Shown here one piece after another: positions 7,784-15,663 of a stretch of 16,118 bases of DNA. The notes below the pieces were generated by a model, which had not been told where the DNA came from, searched no databases, and was given only the letters and a program-made list of their open reading frames with translations. Origin of the DNA: Bacteroidales bacterium (GTDB lineage Bacteria; Bacteroidota; Bacteroidia; Bacteroidales; UBA932); assembly GCA_004555145.1 (NCBI GenBank), contig SFJB01000026.1, positions 1 through 16,118 on the forward strand, in the 5' to 3' direction. Positions within the stretch are counted from its first letter, which is position 1. Each line of letters starts with the position of its first letter. The position numbers were made by a program, and so were the translations under genes.

Positions 7784-10570
7784 CTATATATACTTCGCAG
7801 TAAAGGTATCCTGTTTTACCAGTTCCTCCGGCGTGCCTTCGAATACCACCTCGCCGCCCGCATTTCCGGCATCGGGTCCCAGGTCGATAACCCAGTCCGC
7901 CGCCCTTATCACGTCAGGGTTATGCTCCACCACTACCAGCGAATGGCCGGCAGCAAGCAGGGTGTCGAAAGCTTTCAGCAACTTCTCCACATCGTAGAAA
8001 TGCAAACCGGTGGTAGGCTCGTCGAAGATGAACATTATCCTTTCGGACTTCTTCACGCTCAGTGAGAGGTAATATGCCAGTTTGATGCGCTGGCTCTCGC
8101 CTCCGGACAGCGTGGAACTGCTCTGGCCAAGCTTGATGTAGCCCAAGCCTACAGCCTGCAACTTCTCCAACTGCACCGCAATGGACTGCGCCAGTTCCTC
8201 CTTCCCCTCCGAGAAAAAGTCCACCGCCTCATCCACGCTCATATTCAGCAAATCGTCTATGTTCTTTTCCCTGTAGCGCACTTCCAGCACTTCAGGCTTG
8301 AAACGCTTTCCGCCGCAGGTCTCGCACACCATTTCCACATCTGCCATAAACTGCATCGGTATGCGCACCACGCCCTCTCCCTGGCACTCCGGACAGCGTC
8401 CTCCCTCCTTGTTGAAGGAGAAGTAATTCGGCCCGAAGCCGTTGATCTTCGCATATTGCTGGGCTGCAAGCAGTTTGCGTATGTCGTCGTAAATGTTGAG
8501 ATAGGTCACCGCATTCGAGCGTGAACTGCGCCCTATCGGGTTCTGGTCAACGTACTCCACTCGCGTGATGCGGTCCAGATTGCCGTCCAGGGCACGGAAG
8601 AGTCCGGGACTGTCGCCGGAATCATTGAGACGCCGGTTCAGCGCAGGGTAGAGTATATCTCCCACCAGGGAAGACTTTCCCGAACCGGACACACCTGTAA
8701 CCACGGTCAGCACGCCCAGCGGGAAGCGCACATCTATGTCCTTGAGATTGTGCTCCATGGCACCCTTGACGCTGATGGAGTACTGCCAACTGCGCTTGAG
8801 TCGGGTGTAGCGGCTGCGGCGTCCGTAGAGATAATCCAGCGTAAGCGATACTCCGGCCTCAGGCAGGCTGCCGCTCCCGGCGAGGCAGGCGTTGTACACG
8901 ACTTCACCCCCGGCAGCACCGGCACCGGGTCCCATATCTATGAGCAGGTCAGCCGCACGCATGATATCCTCATCGTGCTCCACCACTATCACCGTGTTGC
9001 CAAGGTCGCGCAGGCGTTTGAGCACGGCGATGAGTCTGGCGGTATCCCTGGGATGCAGACCTATGCTCGGCTCATCCAGTATGTACATCGAGCCCACTAG
9101 ACTTGATCCCAGCGAGGTCACGAGATTGATTCTCTGGCTCTCTCCGCCGGAAAGGGTATTGCAGGCGCGATTGAGCGTGAGATACGAGAGCCCCACATCC
9201 TTGATGCATTGCAGGCGCGAAATTGTCTCCGAAAGAGGTTCAGCAACAACAGCGCGCTCGGTATCAGTGATTTGCATCGTCTTGAAGAAGTCCAGAGCAT
9301 CGTCGATGTTCATCTGAAGCAGCTCATCTATGGTACGGCCGCAGACACGCACCCATAGCGCTTCCTTGCGCAGACGGCTGCCCCCGCACTCGGGACAGGT
9401 GGCACGTCCGCAGAAGCGGGACATCATATACTTGAACTGAATCTTGTATTTCTGGCTGTCCACCCACTCGAAGAACTCATCCAGACCGACGAAGCTGTTC
9501 TCCAGGTCATCATTGGAGCGCTGTTTCCATATTATCCTTCGCTGCTCGTCGCTCAGTTTGCAGTAAGGCTCGAAAATGGGAATCCCGAAGCGGGACGCAA
9601 CCTTGATGAGCTGGTCCTTGAACCATCCCATCTTATCCCCTCTCCAGCAGGCGATTGCCCCGTCATAAATGCTCTTTGTCTTGTCGGGAACGACAAGGTC
9701 CTCGCTCACGCCTATGATTTTTCCAAGTCCGCCGCAGTGAGGGCAGGCACCAAGCGGAGAGTTGAAACTGAAAAGATATTCATCCGGCTTGCGGAACACT
9801 ATGCCGTCACGCTCGAAGCGGTTACAGAAAGACTTCAAAATCCCCTGGTCATCAGCCACATACACATATCCCGATCCACGGTTGAAGGCATCCGCGACTG
9901 AAGAGAGCAGACGCGTACGCGTGTCGGGATCGAAACTCCCGCTGCAACGGACCCTGTCCAGAAGCAGGTACAGAGTTTCCGGATAGTCTCCGTCCATTCG
10001 GAGCACATCGTCGATCTTGAGCACCCTTCCGGGAGAATAAGTCCTGTTGTATCCCTCCTCCTTCAGGGAGAGAAGCAGCTCCACCTTATCCTCACGCTGC
10101 TCCCAGCCAAGTCCGGCGAGCACATAGCACACCCCATCCTTACGGCTTTCCAGGAAAGCGAGTACATCCTGGACGCTGTCGCATCGCACCTCCTCTCCCG
10201 ATACCGGAGAATAGGTCCGGCCTATCCTGGCAAAGATGAGGCGTATGAAATCATATATCTCCGTGGTGGTAGCCACTGTGGAACGCGGATTGCGCGTGCT
10301 CACCTTCTGCTCGATGGCAATGGCGGGAGGTATGCCTTCTATGGAATCCACGTCCGGCTTGCTCATCCTGCCCAGAAACTGGCGGGCATAAGACGAAAGG
10401 CTCTCGGAAAAACGCCTCTGGCCCTCGGCATATAAAGTGTCGAAGACCAGAGATGATTTGCCGGAACCGGAAACACCCGTGACAACCACGAGTCTGTTTC
10501 TCGGAATGTCGAGGCTAAGGTTCTTAAGATTGTTGACCCTCGCTCCCCTTATTGAAATTTTTCCTTTCAC
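7784..10570 (-). CDS. uvrA: Excinuclease ABC subunit A (UvrA), cysteine-depleted variant
   Basis: UvrA is the damage-recognising ATPase of nucleotide excision repair and loads UvrB at lesions. The 928-aa product has both ABC modules: Walker [11 protein letters not shown] near residues 31-40 and again near 625-634, and LSGGESQR signatures near 473 and 821. Walker B segments are [11 protein letters not shown] and [11 protein letters not shown]. The UvrB-binding insertion (about 125-250) is present, so this is not the short UvrA2 type. The zinc module in the second half is intact (Cys pairs near 726/729 and 749/752). In the first half, CPHC (near 276-279) is kept, but FERD replaces the partner CPxC pair of E. 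coli UvrA. The start is GTG, in frame after a stop, 47 bp inside the 3' end of wzz. It is probably the third gene of the export operon; no internal promoter was seen. Confidence 0.96.
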   Translation of the reverse strand: MKGKISIRGARVNNLKNLSLDIPRNRLVVVTGVSGSGKSSLVFDTLYAEGQRRFSESLSSYARQFLGRMSKPDVDSIEGIPPAIAIEQKVSTRNPRSTVATTTEIYDFIRLIFARIGRTYSPVSGEEVRCDSVQDVLAFLESRKDGVCYVLAGLGWEQREDKVELLLSLKEEGYNRTYSPGRVLKIDDVLRMDGDYPETLYLLLDRVRCSGSFDPDTRTRLLSSVADAFNRGSGYVYVADDQGILKSFCNRFERDGIVFRKPDEYLFSFNSPLGACPHCGGLGKIIGVSEDLVVPDKTKSIYDGAIACWRGDKMGWFKDQLIKVASRFGIPIFEPYCKLSDEQRRIIWKQRSNDDLENSFVGLDEFFEWVDSQKYKIQFKYMMSRFCGRATCPECGGSRLRKEALWVRVCGRTIDELLQMNIDDALDFFKTMQITDTERAVVAEPLSETISRLQCIKDVGLSYLTLNRACNTLSGGESQRINLVTSLGSSLVGSMYILDEPSIGLHPRDTARLIAVLKRLRDLGNTVIVVEHDEDIMRAADLLIDMGPGAGAAGGEVVYNACLAGSGSLPEAGVSLTLDYLYGRRSRYTRLKRSWQYSISVKGAMEHNLKDIDVRFPLGVLTVVTGVSGSGKSSLVGDILYPALNRRLNDSGDSPGLFRALDGNLDRITRVEYVDQNPIGRSSRSNAVTYLNIYDDIRKLLAAQQYAKINGFGPNYFSFNKEGGRCPECQGEGVVRIPMQFMADVEMVCETCGGKRFKPEVLEVRYREKNIDDLLNMSVDEAVDFFSEGKEELAQSIAVQLEKLQAVGLGYIKLGQSSSTLSGGESQRIKLAYYLSLSVKKSERIMFIFDEPTTGLHFYDVEKLLKAFDTLLAAGHSLVVVEHNPDVIRAADWVIDLGPDAGNAGGEVVFEGTPEELVKQDTFTAKYI

Positions 10571-11699
10571 TTTTGAATTTGACTATCCAGTCCTTGCCCC
10601 AAAGCACCCACACTGCGCAAAGGCAGAATCCGAGGAATACGCAAACCACCAGAGTCATCATCTTTGAAGGCTTGCTTGCCTTGATAGGAAGCACAGGAGG
10701 TTCCATAATCACGCAGACCGGAGTTTCCTGCTGCACCTTGGCCCGTGCCATCTGAAGCTGTTGAGTGCAGGAGTTGTAGAGCTGGAAGGCGAGCTGCATT
10801 TCGTTCTGCAGTCTCTCCTGCTCGGTCTTCACCCTCTGGAGCACAACGCCCTGGTTGGCATCCACGTAACTTGCATACTTCTGCTGAGCCTTGTAGTAAT
10901 CCGCCTTCGCCTCATCATAGAGCTGGAGATAGTAATCCATATCCTTGCGGGCCTTTTCGGTACGGTATGCGGTCACATAGTTCTGAATCTTCTCGATTAC
11001 CGCATCGGACACGGCCTTTGACACGTACGGGTTCTGGCTGGTGACGGAAATGGAGATCACCTGGGTCTTTTTGTCCACGCTAACCATCACTGATTCACGT
11101 ATGGCCTTGGCAATATTCGTCTGCTCCGGGGTAAGGGCGTTAGGATTGATGTCAGCATAGCCTTCCACAGGCTCCACCTTCTCCCTGAACAGGCCCATAA
11201 ACCAGCTCAGAGCCTTGAAAGGTGCAGCCATCACAGCGCTCCACCAAGGGGCACGGGTATAATCCTTGAGATAGGTGTAAAGGTCCGTGCTGACCACTTC
11301 CTTCTTCTTGGTCTTGAACTCCACAGGCGTAGAGAAGAGCTCGATCACGAAAGGAGTCGAGGACACGATCTCAGGATAGAGATCCGGGTACACGGCATCG
11401 TTGGTGGTCATATTGCTGATGTTCGCGCCCATCATCGAAGCAATGGAAGCCACGGAGCTGTTGGTCTTCGTGACGATTTCCGGCGCAAGCTTGGAGTCGA
11501 TGGTGTAGGACTTAGGTATGCTGAAAGCAACCACTATTCCCACAACCGCAGCAATGCCGCACCATATCAGAAGCTTTTTCCAATTGGCGAGGAGCTTCAT
11601 TATCAGCTCCATTATGTCTATTTCATCATACTCTTCCTCCATTGCCACAGGAGCGGATGGAGCAACATTCTGATTCTCAGTATATTTCTGTTCTGCCAT
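10524..11699 (-). CDS. Wzz-type polysaccharide chain-length determinant
   Basis: Wzz and polysaccharide co-polymerase proteins sit in the inner membrane, set the chain length of surface polysaccharide and contact the outer-membrane exporter. The 391-aa product has an acidic cytoplasmic N-terminus ([12 protein letters not shown], 21-32), a first membrane helix (42-60), a large periplasmic domain with a long helical, coiled-coil-prone region (about 245-325), and a proline-rich motif [14 protein letters not shown] (333-346) leading into the second helix (346-368). A basic cytoplasmic tail follows. There is no BY-kinase domain fused at the C-terminus. A gap of only 12 bp separates it from the SLBB export gene upstream, and its last 47 bp overlap uvrA. 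An insertion around residues 130-180, rich in aromatic residues, fits the longer Wzz forms of Bacteroidales. Confidence 0.93.
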   Translation of the reverse strand: MAEQKYTENQNVAPSAPVAMEEEYDEIDIMELIMKLLANWKKLLIWCGIAAVVGIVVAFSIPKSYTIDSKLAPEIVTKTNSSVASIASMMGANISNMTTNDAVYPDLYPEIVSSTPFVIELFSTPVEFKTKKKEVVSTDLYTYLKDYTRAPWWSAVMAAPFKALSWFMGLFREKVEPVEGYADINPNALTPEQTNIAKAIRESVMVSVDKKTQVISISVTSQNPYVSKAVSDAVIEKIQNYVTAYRTEKARKDMDYYLQLYDEAKADYYKAQQKYASYVDANQGVVLQRVKTEQERLQNEMQLAFQLYNSCTQQLQMARAKVQQETPVCVIMEPPVLPIKASKPSKMMTLVVCVFLGFCLCAVWVLWGKDWIVKFKSERKNFNKGSEGQQS

Positions 11700-11711
11700 A
11701 TCAAGTCGGTA

Positions 11712-14177
11712 TTAGAAGAGACGTATAAGCATAGCCACTACGGAGGTGAGCGAGGAAGCCACACTTGCCGTAGCCAGCACATCGGAAGTGGTAAGCGGCC
11801 TCTTCTCAGGCTTGGTAGGCACGACTATGGTACAGCCTGGCTCCACTTTCGCATTGTTCAGCCTGTTCACGGCCGCCTTTCCGTTCTGATAGATGACATA
11901 GACCTTCGATCTTCTTGCATTTTCCGTAAAACCGCCGGCATCATTGATATAGTAGGCCACGGTTCTGCCCGGCTTATAAACCACAGAGTTCGGAGACATC
12001 ACCTCTCCCGTAATCTGCACGGTATTCACAAACTCAGGCACCACAATCCTGTCATCCTCCTGGAGCACCAGGTCAGCGTCCGTACCCTTGTGTGCAAGTA
12101 CCTCGTTGAGGTCAACCGCAATATTGTAGTAGTCCTTCACCTCAACCTTGATGGTGTCGCGCTCGTTCTCGAACTTATCCAGGGACTCTGAAAGTATCTT
12201 CTTGTCATCGTCAGACTTCCTCTGACGCACAATCATAACTCCCTTAGGATTGGCCATAGCTGTGATTCCGCCAGCACGCTCAATCACATCAGAGAGCCTT
12301 TCTTTCTCATTTACAATCACATACTGTCCCGGGAACACCACGCACCCGTCCACGGTAATGAACTTCTGCGGTCTGAATCCCGGACTGCGGCGCACTGACA
12401 CCACATCGTAAGGCTGGAGCACGAAACTGTCAGCGCCCTGAATGGCCAGGCCCTCGCTGATAGGGAAGGAATATGCCAGTCCGAGGGTATCGGAGTATGT
12501 AAGGCTGTTAGGGTCATAAATTCTCCTGGCGATGTCCACTTTCGCGGTAGAAGCGCCATCCTGGAGACCGCCTGCCTTCAGAATGAGGTCCTCGAGCGTA
12601 GTGCCTTCGGCGAAATCGAAGGTGCCCGGGTTGGACACCAGTCCGTTTATGGTCAGGGTTCCCCTGCTCTGGAGTTCGTGAATGCCGGAAACCGTGAGCA
12701 CGTCATTCTTGCGGAGCAGCACATCATCGCATACGCCGTCAAATATTGCCCTGAGATTCACTGGAACAGTCTCCAGACTGAGGTCAGGAAGCTCTCTGAG
12801 CAACACGGCCCTTTCCAGGAATGCGTCCTCCGTAAAGCCGCCAGCCACCTCTACGAGCTGGCGTACGGTAGCGATGCCACCTCCGAGCTGATACTCTCCC
12901 GGACGGAAGACGAAGCCCTGAACCTCCACCCTGTTGGCATAACGCTCAAGATTGGATCCCACGGTCACCTCATCGCCGTCATTGAGCACGCAGCTCGCGA
13001 ACTTGTCGCTCGACACCGTGATGAGTTCCTTCTCGAAACCGGTATTGCGCACGATGTTCACGTCCTTGCGGTACGCGTTGCTTGCAAAACCTCCGGCGTA
13101 TTCCACGAGTTTCTCGAGACTTTCGCCGCCCTTGAGCTCGTAGGTCATAGGCCTCTTCACGCCTCCGGAAATCTTGACCAGCTCGCTGTACGGCGGCACG
13201 ACAACCACGTCACCCTCCTTGAGGGCGATGTCAATGTTCGCGTTGCCGGAGAAGAGGTATTCGTAAATATCCACGTCCGCTACCGTCTTACCTGCGCGTA
13301 CGACCTTCACGGAACGGAGGCTACCGTTGTCCTCAATGCCGCCGGCGCGGTAGAGAGCATGGAACACGGTGGTGAACGGGGACAGGCGGTAGGTGCCCGG
13401 AGTGTTCACCATACCCATAACGTTGACCTGTATGGTGCGTATCTTGCCCAGACTCACGCTGACGTTTGAATTTGCGCCTGAAGTGATGCCTGCGTACTTG
13501 GCTGCCAGCTTGGACCTGATGAGTTTCGTTGCCTCGGCAATGGTCTTGCCGCTGAGCTGTATCGGGCCCACCTGCGATATGCTTATACGGCCTTCAGGAC
13601 TGATGGTCTGAACTATCGTAGCCTCGTTCATGCCCCAAACCTCGATGATGAGTTCATCGCCGGGACCAAGCACATAGTTGGTCGGGGTGGCCTGGTTCTC
13701 GTTCGGCTCGAAAGTCACGTTGGACCTTGCCCCGAAGATGTCGTGGCCGAAGATGAAATTATTGTCTATGACAGACTGAAGCACATTGTTGAGGTCGACA
13801 TTCTGATCAATTCCGGATGCTGCATTCTGGTCAATGCCCAATGCCGCATTCTGGTCAATGCCCTGGCCCATGTTCAAGACAGACATTTGTGTATCCTGCT
13901 CACTTCTGCTATCTCTTCTGCCGTACTGTCCGGAGGAGGACAGGCCTGCAGCTGAAGAACTGTCCGGATTCAGCTGCCCCTCATACTGGGCCTTGATTCT
14001 CTCGGCCTGAGCCTCGGTCACTCCCTTGGCAAGCAATTCCTTGCCGATCTGGGTCTGGCTTTTGCCCTCGGCTGCCGCATTCTTCACATATTGCACGACC
14101 TGCTCATCAGTCATCTGTGCCCCCAGCGGGGAAGCAAATGCCAAAATGGCCGCTGCAATGATTAAAAGTTTCTTCAT
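11712..14177 (-). CDS. SLBB-domain polysaccharide export protein (Wza-like, six SLBB repeats)
   Basis: This is the predicted outer-membrane channel component for polysaccharide export. The 821-aa product is about twice the length of Wza. It has a signal peptide (1-20, ending SPLGA), a helical N-terminal segment (23-68), a low-complexity linker with three GIDQN repeats (106-126), and a Poly_export domain beginning YVLGPGDELIIEVWG (168-182). Six SLBB-like units then start near residues 250, 334, 416, 507, 607 and 719, each with an xGxVxxPGxY-type turn and most with an AGG motif. A C-terminal hydrophobic helix (about 797-820) resembles the pore-forming helix of Wza. There is no lipobox cysteine, unlike Wza, so anchoring would rely on that helix or on partners. 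It is the first gene of the operon with wzz and uvrA. Confidence 0.93.
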   Translation of the reverse strand: MKKLLIIAAAILAFASPLGAQMTDEQVVQYVKNAAAEGKSQTQIGKELLAKGVTEAQAERIKAQYEGQLNPDSSSAAGLSSSGQYGRRDSRSEQDTQMSVLNMGQGIDQNAALGIDQNAASGIDQNVDLNNVLQSVIDNNFIFGHDIFGARSNVTFEPNENQATPTNYVLGPGDELIIEVWGMNEATIVQTISPEGRISISQVGPIQLSGKTIAEATKLIRSKLAAKYAGITSGANSNVSVSLGKIRTIQVNVMGMVNTPGTYRLSPFTTVFHALYRAGGIEDNGSLRSVKVVRAGKTVADVDIYEYLFSGNANIDIALKEGDVVVVPPYSELVKISGGVKRPMTYELKGGESLEKLVEYAGGFASNAYRKDVNIVRNTGFEKELITVSSDKFASCVLNDGDEVTVGSNLERYANRVEVQGFVFRPGEYQLGGGIATVRQLVEVAGGFTEDAFLERAVLLRELPDLSLETVPVNLRAIFDGVCDDVLLRKNDVLTVSGIHELQSRGTLTINGLVSNPGTFDFAEGTTLEDLILKAGGLQDGASTAKVDIARRIYDPNSLTYSDTLGLAYSFPISEGLAIQGADSFVLQPYDVVSVRRSPGFRPQKFITVDGCVVFPGQYVIVNEKERLSDVIERAGGITAMANPKGVMIVRQRKSDDDKKILSESLDKFENERDTIKVEVKDYYNIAVDLNEVLAHKGTDADLVLQEDDRIVVPEFVNTVQITGEVMSPNSVVYKPGRTVAYYINDAGGFTENARRSKVYVIYQNGKAAVNRLNNAKVEPGCTIVVPTKPEKRPLTTSDVLATASVASSLTSVVAMLIRLF
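13801..13872 (-). repeat. Three 24-bp tandem repeats in the SLBB gene
   Basis: Three consecutive 24-bp units (13801-13824, 13825-13848, 13849-13872) share TTCTGRTCAAT at their + strand left end. They encode an 8-residue unit with the core GIDQN, repeated three times in the linker between the N-terminal helical segment and the Poly_export domain. In-frame copy-number change would only alter linker length. Confidence 0.85.
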
Positions 14178-14317
14178 CGTCCTATCTGTTTTTGTTTATA
14201 AGCGTGTTTGTTTGCTGTTTGTTGTTTTTTTTGCGCTTCTTGTATGTTGCTTACAGCTAGCTGTTTTTACATGCCGCTTGTCGCTTGTTGCTTGCCGCGC
14301 GCACAACATACCGATTT
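14178..14317 (-). promoter_or_regulatory. Long repeat-bearing 5' leader of the SLBB-wzz-uvrA operon
   Basis: About 140 nt separate the predicted transcription start from the SLBB ATG. On the + strand the heptamer GYYGCTT is repeated in tandem at 14273-14293 (GCCGCTT, GTCGCTT, GTTGCTT), and a further copy lies at 14246-14252. A perfect 12-bp palindrome ACAGCTAGCTGT is at 14253-14264. In the transcript the last 60 nt before the start codon are A-rich with very few G. The mRNA-sense strand also contains an ATG directly followed by TAA, just downstream of the heptamer repeat. No known riboswitch or clear terminator was recognised. No gene lies in this stretch. Confidence 0.5.
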
Positions 14318-14323
14318 AACATA

Positions 14324-14355
14324 CAAATATAGTTAATTATTGCGTTTATTGCAAA
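14324..14355 (-). promoter_or_regulatory. Bacteroidota-type promoter of the SLBB-wzz-uvrA operon
   Basis: Read on the minus strand, TTTG (14355-14352) is followed after 20 bp by TATATTTG (14331-14324), a full match to both boxes of the Bacteroidota housekeeping promoter. The start point would lie near 14317, giving the long leader described above. Confidence 0.75.
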
Positions 14356-14380
14356 AGTATAAGGGCTTCGGCTCAGGCTT

Positions 14381-14418
14381 CGTGTCAGGCGCCGCCCCAA
14401 ATCCCCTTCCCTGACACG
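14381..14418. promoter_or_regulatory. Inverted repeat centred between two divergent promoters (possible operator)
   Basis: CGTGTCAGG (14381-14389) and CCTGACACG (14410-14418) form a perfect 9-bp inverted repeat with a 20-bp spacer. It lies 25 bp from the -33 box of the export operon and 26 bp from that of tRNA-Asp. Both predicted start points are outside it, so it would not be in either RNA. That fits a protein-binding dyad better than an RNA hairpin. The binding protein, if any, is unknown. Confidence 0.45.
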
Positions 14419-14444
14419 GCAGAAATAAAAATTTTTCAAAAAAG

Positions 14445-14475
14445 TTTGCAGAATCAAATTTTATGCTTACCTTTG
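14445..14475 (+). promoter_or_regulatory. Bacteroidota-type promoter of tRNA-Asp
   Basis: TTTG (14445-14448), a 19-bp spacer and TACCTTTG (14468-14475) match the Bacteroidota consensus fully. An A/T-only tract (AAATAAAAATTTTT and A-runs, about 14423-14443) lies directly upstream, like an UP element, as expected for a strong stable-RNA promoter. Transcription would begin about 25 nt before the tRNA. Confidence 0.8.
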
Positions 14476-14506
14476 CATCCGCTTCCGATAGAAAGCAACC
14501 AAGTTT

Positions 14507-14584
14507 GGTGCGGTAGTTCAGCTTGGTTAGAACGCCGGCCTGTCACGCCGGAGGTCGAGGGTTCGAGCCCCTTCCGCACCGCCA
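14507..14584 (+). tRNA. tRNA-Asp (anticodon GTC), CCA encoded
   Basis: The acceptor stem GGTGCGG (14507-14513) pairs with CCGCACC (14574-14580). The discriminator base is G14581, and CCA is encoded at 14582-14584. The anticodon stem CCGGC/GCCGG holds the loop CTGTCAC with anticodon GTC, and the T loop reads GGTTCGAGCCCC with its stem. The sequence is close to E. coli tRNA-Asp along its length. It has its own promoter and terminator and is a single-gene unit. Confidence 0.97.
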
Positions 14585-14615
14585 AACGCCTCTCACGATT
14601 GTGAGGGGCGTTTTT
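14585..14615 (+). terminator. Intrinsic terminator of tRNA-Asp
   Basis: AACGCCTCTCAC (14585-14596) pairs with GTGAGGGGCGTT (14601-14612) over 12 bp with one G-T wobble. The loop is GATT and the T run is 14611-14615. It begins directly after the encoded CCA. Confidence 0.92.
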
Positions 14616-14731
14616 AGTATGTTCGGGATTGGAATAATGCCTTTTTTGTTGGCGTGGTGGACATTCTGTTCGAAGCCCGCTCCGGCAATCCGAGACAGGC
14701 ATCATTTGAGCATATCTTCCCGGATGCAAGC

Positions 14732-15454
14732 CTATCTGGTCTTGGAACCGCGGTACCAGGTGTTGAACGCATCCTCGGCGTAGCCATTGTCCAGCACGCG
14801 GAAGGTGGAAGGCATTGCATCCTTCAGCACCTTGCTACCGTAGTACACGTTGAACGAGTCCTTCGCGTAACCCCAGCCGAGCACCTTGAACGTCGATGCC
14901 ATAGCATCCCGCAGCTCCTTGCCGCAGTAGAACACGCTGAACGAGTCCTTGCCGTAACCGTACCCCAGGCCCCTGAAAGAACTTGCGCTGGCGCCGGAAA
15001 CCTTACGCCCGTTGTACAGCACGTCGTGCGTAGTCACGCGATACCCGCTCTCATCCGGACGTCCGCTGCCGGGACGGTCGCCGTACCCCGGGGCTCCACT
15101 GCCCGGTCGGTCGCCGTACCCCGGACCACCATTTCCCGGACGGTTGCCGTTTCCCGGACCCGTATGCGGGTTGCCGGGTATATAATCAGGCTCGTATCGC
15201 TTGCTCACCCTGAAGCTTGACGGGTCAACGTAAGGAAGCACGCGACCATACATATACACGTGATACCGGTCCTTGCCGTAGCCGTACCCCAGATCACGGA
15301 ACGAGCGCGCATCGGCACCATAAAGCTCATTATTCTCAAAATAGACGCGGCCATACCTTATCGCATACGAATCGCGACTCTGCGCCGCTGCAGACCAAGC
15401 ACCTGCCATCATAAACACGGTGCACAGGAAAAGAATAGTCATTTTGGTCTTCAT
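14732..15454 (-). CDS. Secreted DKNYY-repeat protein
   Basis: This predicted exported protein of 240 aa has no known biochemical role. The signal peptide is residues 1-24 (ending AWSAAA). The mature part has DKNYY-type repeats: one before the linker (about 30-62) and three after it (about 138-170, 171-200, 201-235). They follow the pattern Y-x-V-x-Y-x-G, then A-x-x-x-SF-R/K-x-LG-x-GY-x-KD, for example SFRGLGYGYGKDSFSVFY. The two groups are separated by a Gly/Pro/Arg/Asp-rich linker (94-134) built of 11-residue units. DKNYY proteins are common in Bacteroidota and Fusobacteria, and their function is unknown; a role at the cell surface or in the periplasm is inferred from the signal peptide alone. 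No clear promoter or terminator was found. It runs towards tRNA-Asp on the opposite strand. Confidence 0.85.
   Translation of the reverse strand: MKTKMTILFLCTVFMMAGAWSAAAQSRDSYAIRYGRVYFENNELYGADARSFRDLGYGYGKDRYHVYMYGRVLPYVDPSSFRVSKRYEPDYIPGNPHTGPGNGNRPGNGGPGYGDRPGSGAPGYGDRPGSGRPDESGYRVTTHDVLYNGRKVSGASASSFRGLGYGYGKDSFSVFYCGKELRDAMASTFKVLGWGYAKDSFNVYYGSKVLKDAMPSTFRVLDNGYAEDAFNTWYRGSKTR
15075..15173 (-). repeat. 33-bp tandem repeat, three copies, in the DKNYY gene
   Basis: A 17-bp core on the + strand starting CGGTCGCCGTACC recurs at 15075, 15108 and, less exactly, 15141, a period of 33 bp. The repeats encode 11-residue units of the type GYGDRPGSGAP, GYGDRPGSGRP and GNGNRPGNGGP. The period is a multiple of three, so gain or loss of a unit would keep the frame and change linker length. 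Confidence 0.85.
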
Positions 15455-15663
15455 AACAAATCAATTTTAATGGTTCGCTATCCTCAGCGGCAAAAACCGT
15501 ACCGTCAGGCTGCAGGGGTTGCCACGAAGGGGTTTTCGGTAGTGGGCACGGCGCTTTCGTCCACAAAACAGTGGGTTCTTGTGGATGAAATTGTGATTTT
15601 GGTAAGTTTGTCCTTTCCGGATTTAGGTTGACTCGGATTTGTGTCTATCCCTAAAAAAGTTGG
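15455..15663. other. Intergenic region between the DKNYY gene and the transposase-type gene
   Basis: No coding region was recognised in this stretch. It holds a 7-bp inverted repeat TCCACAA/TTGTGGA with a 12-nt loop (15560-15585), without a T run on either strand. A + strand TAAGTTTG (15603-15610) matches the -7 box but has only a weak upstream box and no + strand gene downstream. Confidence 0.4.

Noticed and set aside
7757..7785. Possible bidirectional terminator AGGGC/GCCCT
   Set aside because: Only five base pairs with a long loop and no T run on either strand; too weak to list as a terminator.
12678..13469. 263-codon open frame on the + strand
   Set aside because: It is antisense to the SLBB gene, with His/Val/Ala-rich composition and no recognisable motif; it mirrors codon bias of the real gene.
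13801..13872. CRISPR-like array
   Set aside because: The repeats are directly adjacent 24-bp coding units without spacers, in frame with the SLBB protein.
14507..14584. tRNA-Asp as an integration site for a mobile element
   Set aside because: No second copy of the tRNA 3' end and no integrase were seen in the window. The transposase-type gene at the edge does not by itself mark an island.
14454..14729. Minus-strand open frame encoding RKGLEPSTSGVTGRRSNQ
   Set aside because: This segment is the antisense translation of tRNA-Asp. Such translations recur in databases as spurious proteins.
15462..15494. Possible minus-strand promoter for the DKNYY gene
   Set aside because: The -7 box TAAAATTG has one mismatch, spacing is 21 bp, and the start would almost coincide with the ATG, leaving no leader.
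15579..15610. + strand promoter-like TTG-N21-TAAGTTTG
   Set aside because: The upstream box is incomplete and there is no + strand gene downstream, only the antisense of the transposase-type gene. Chance occurrence is likely.
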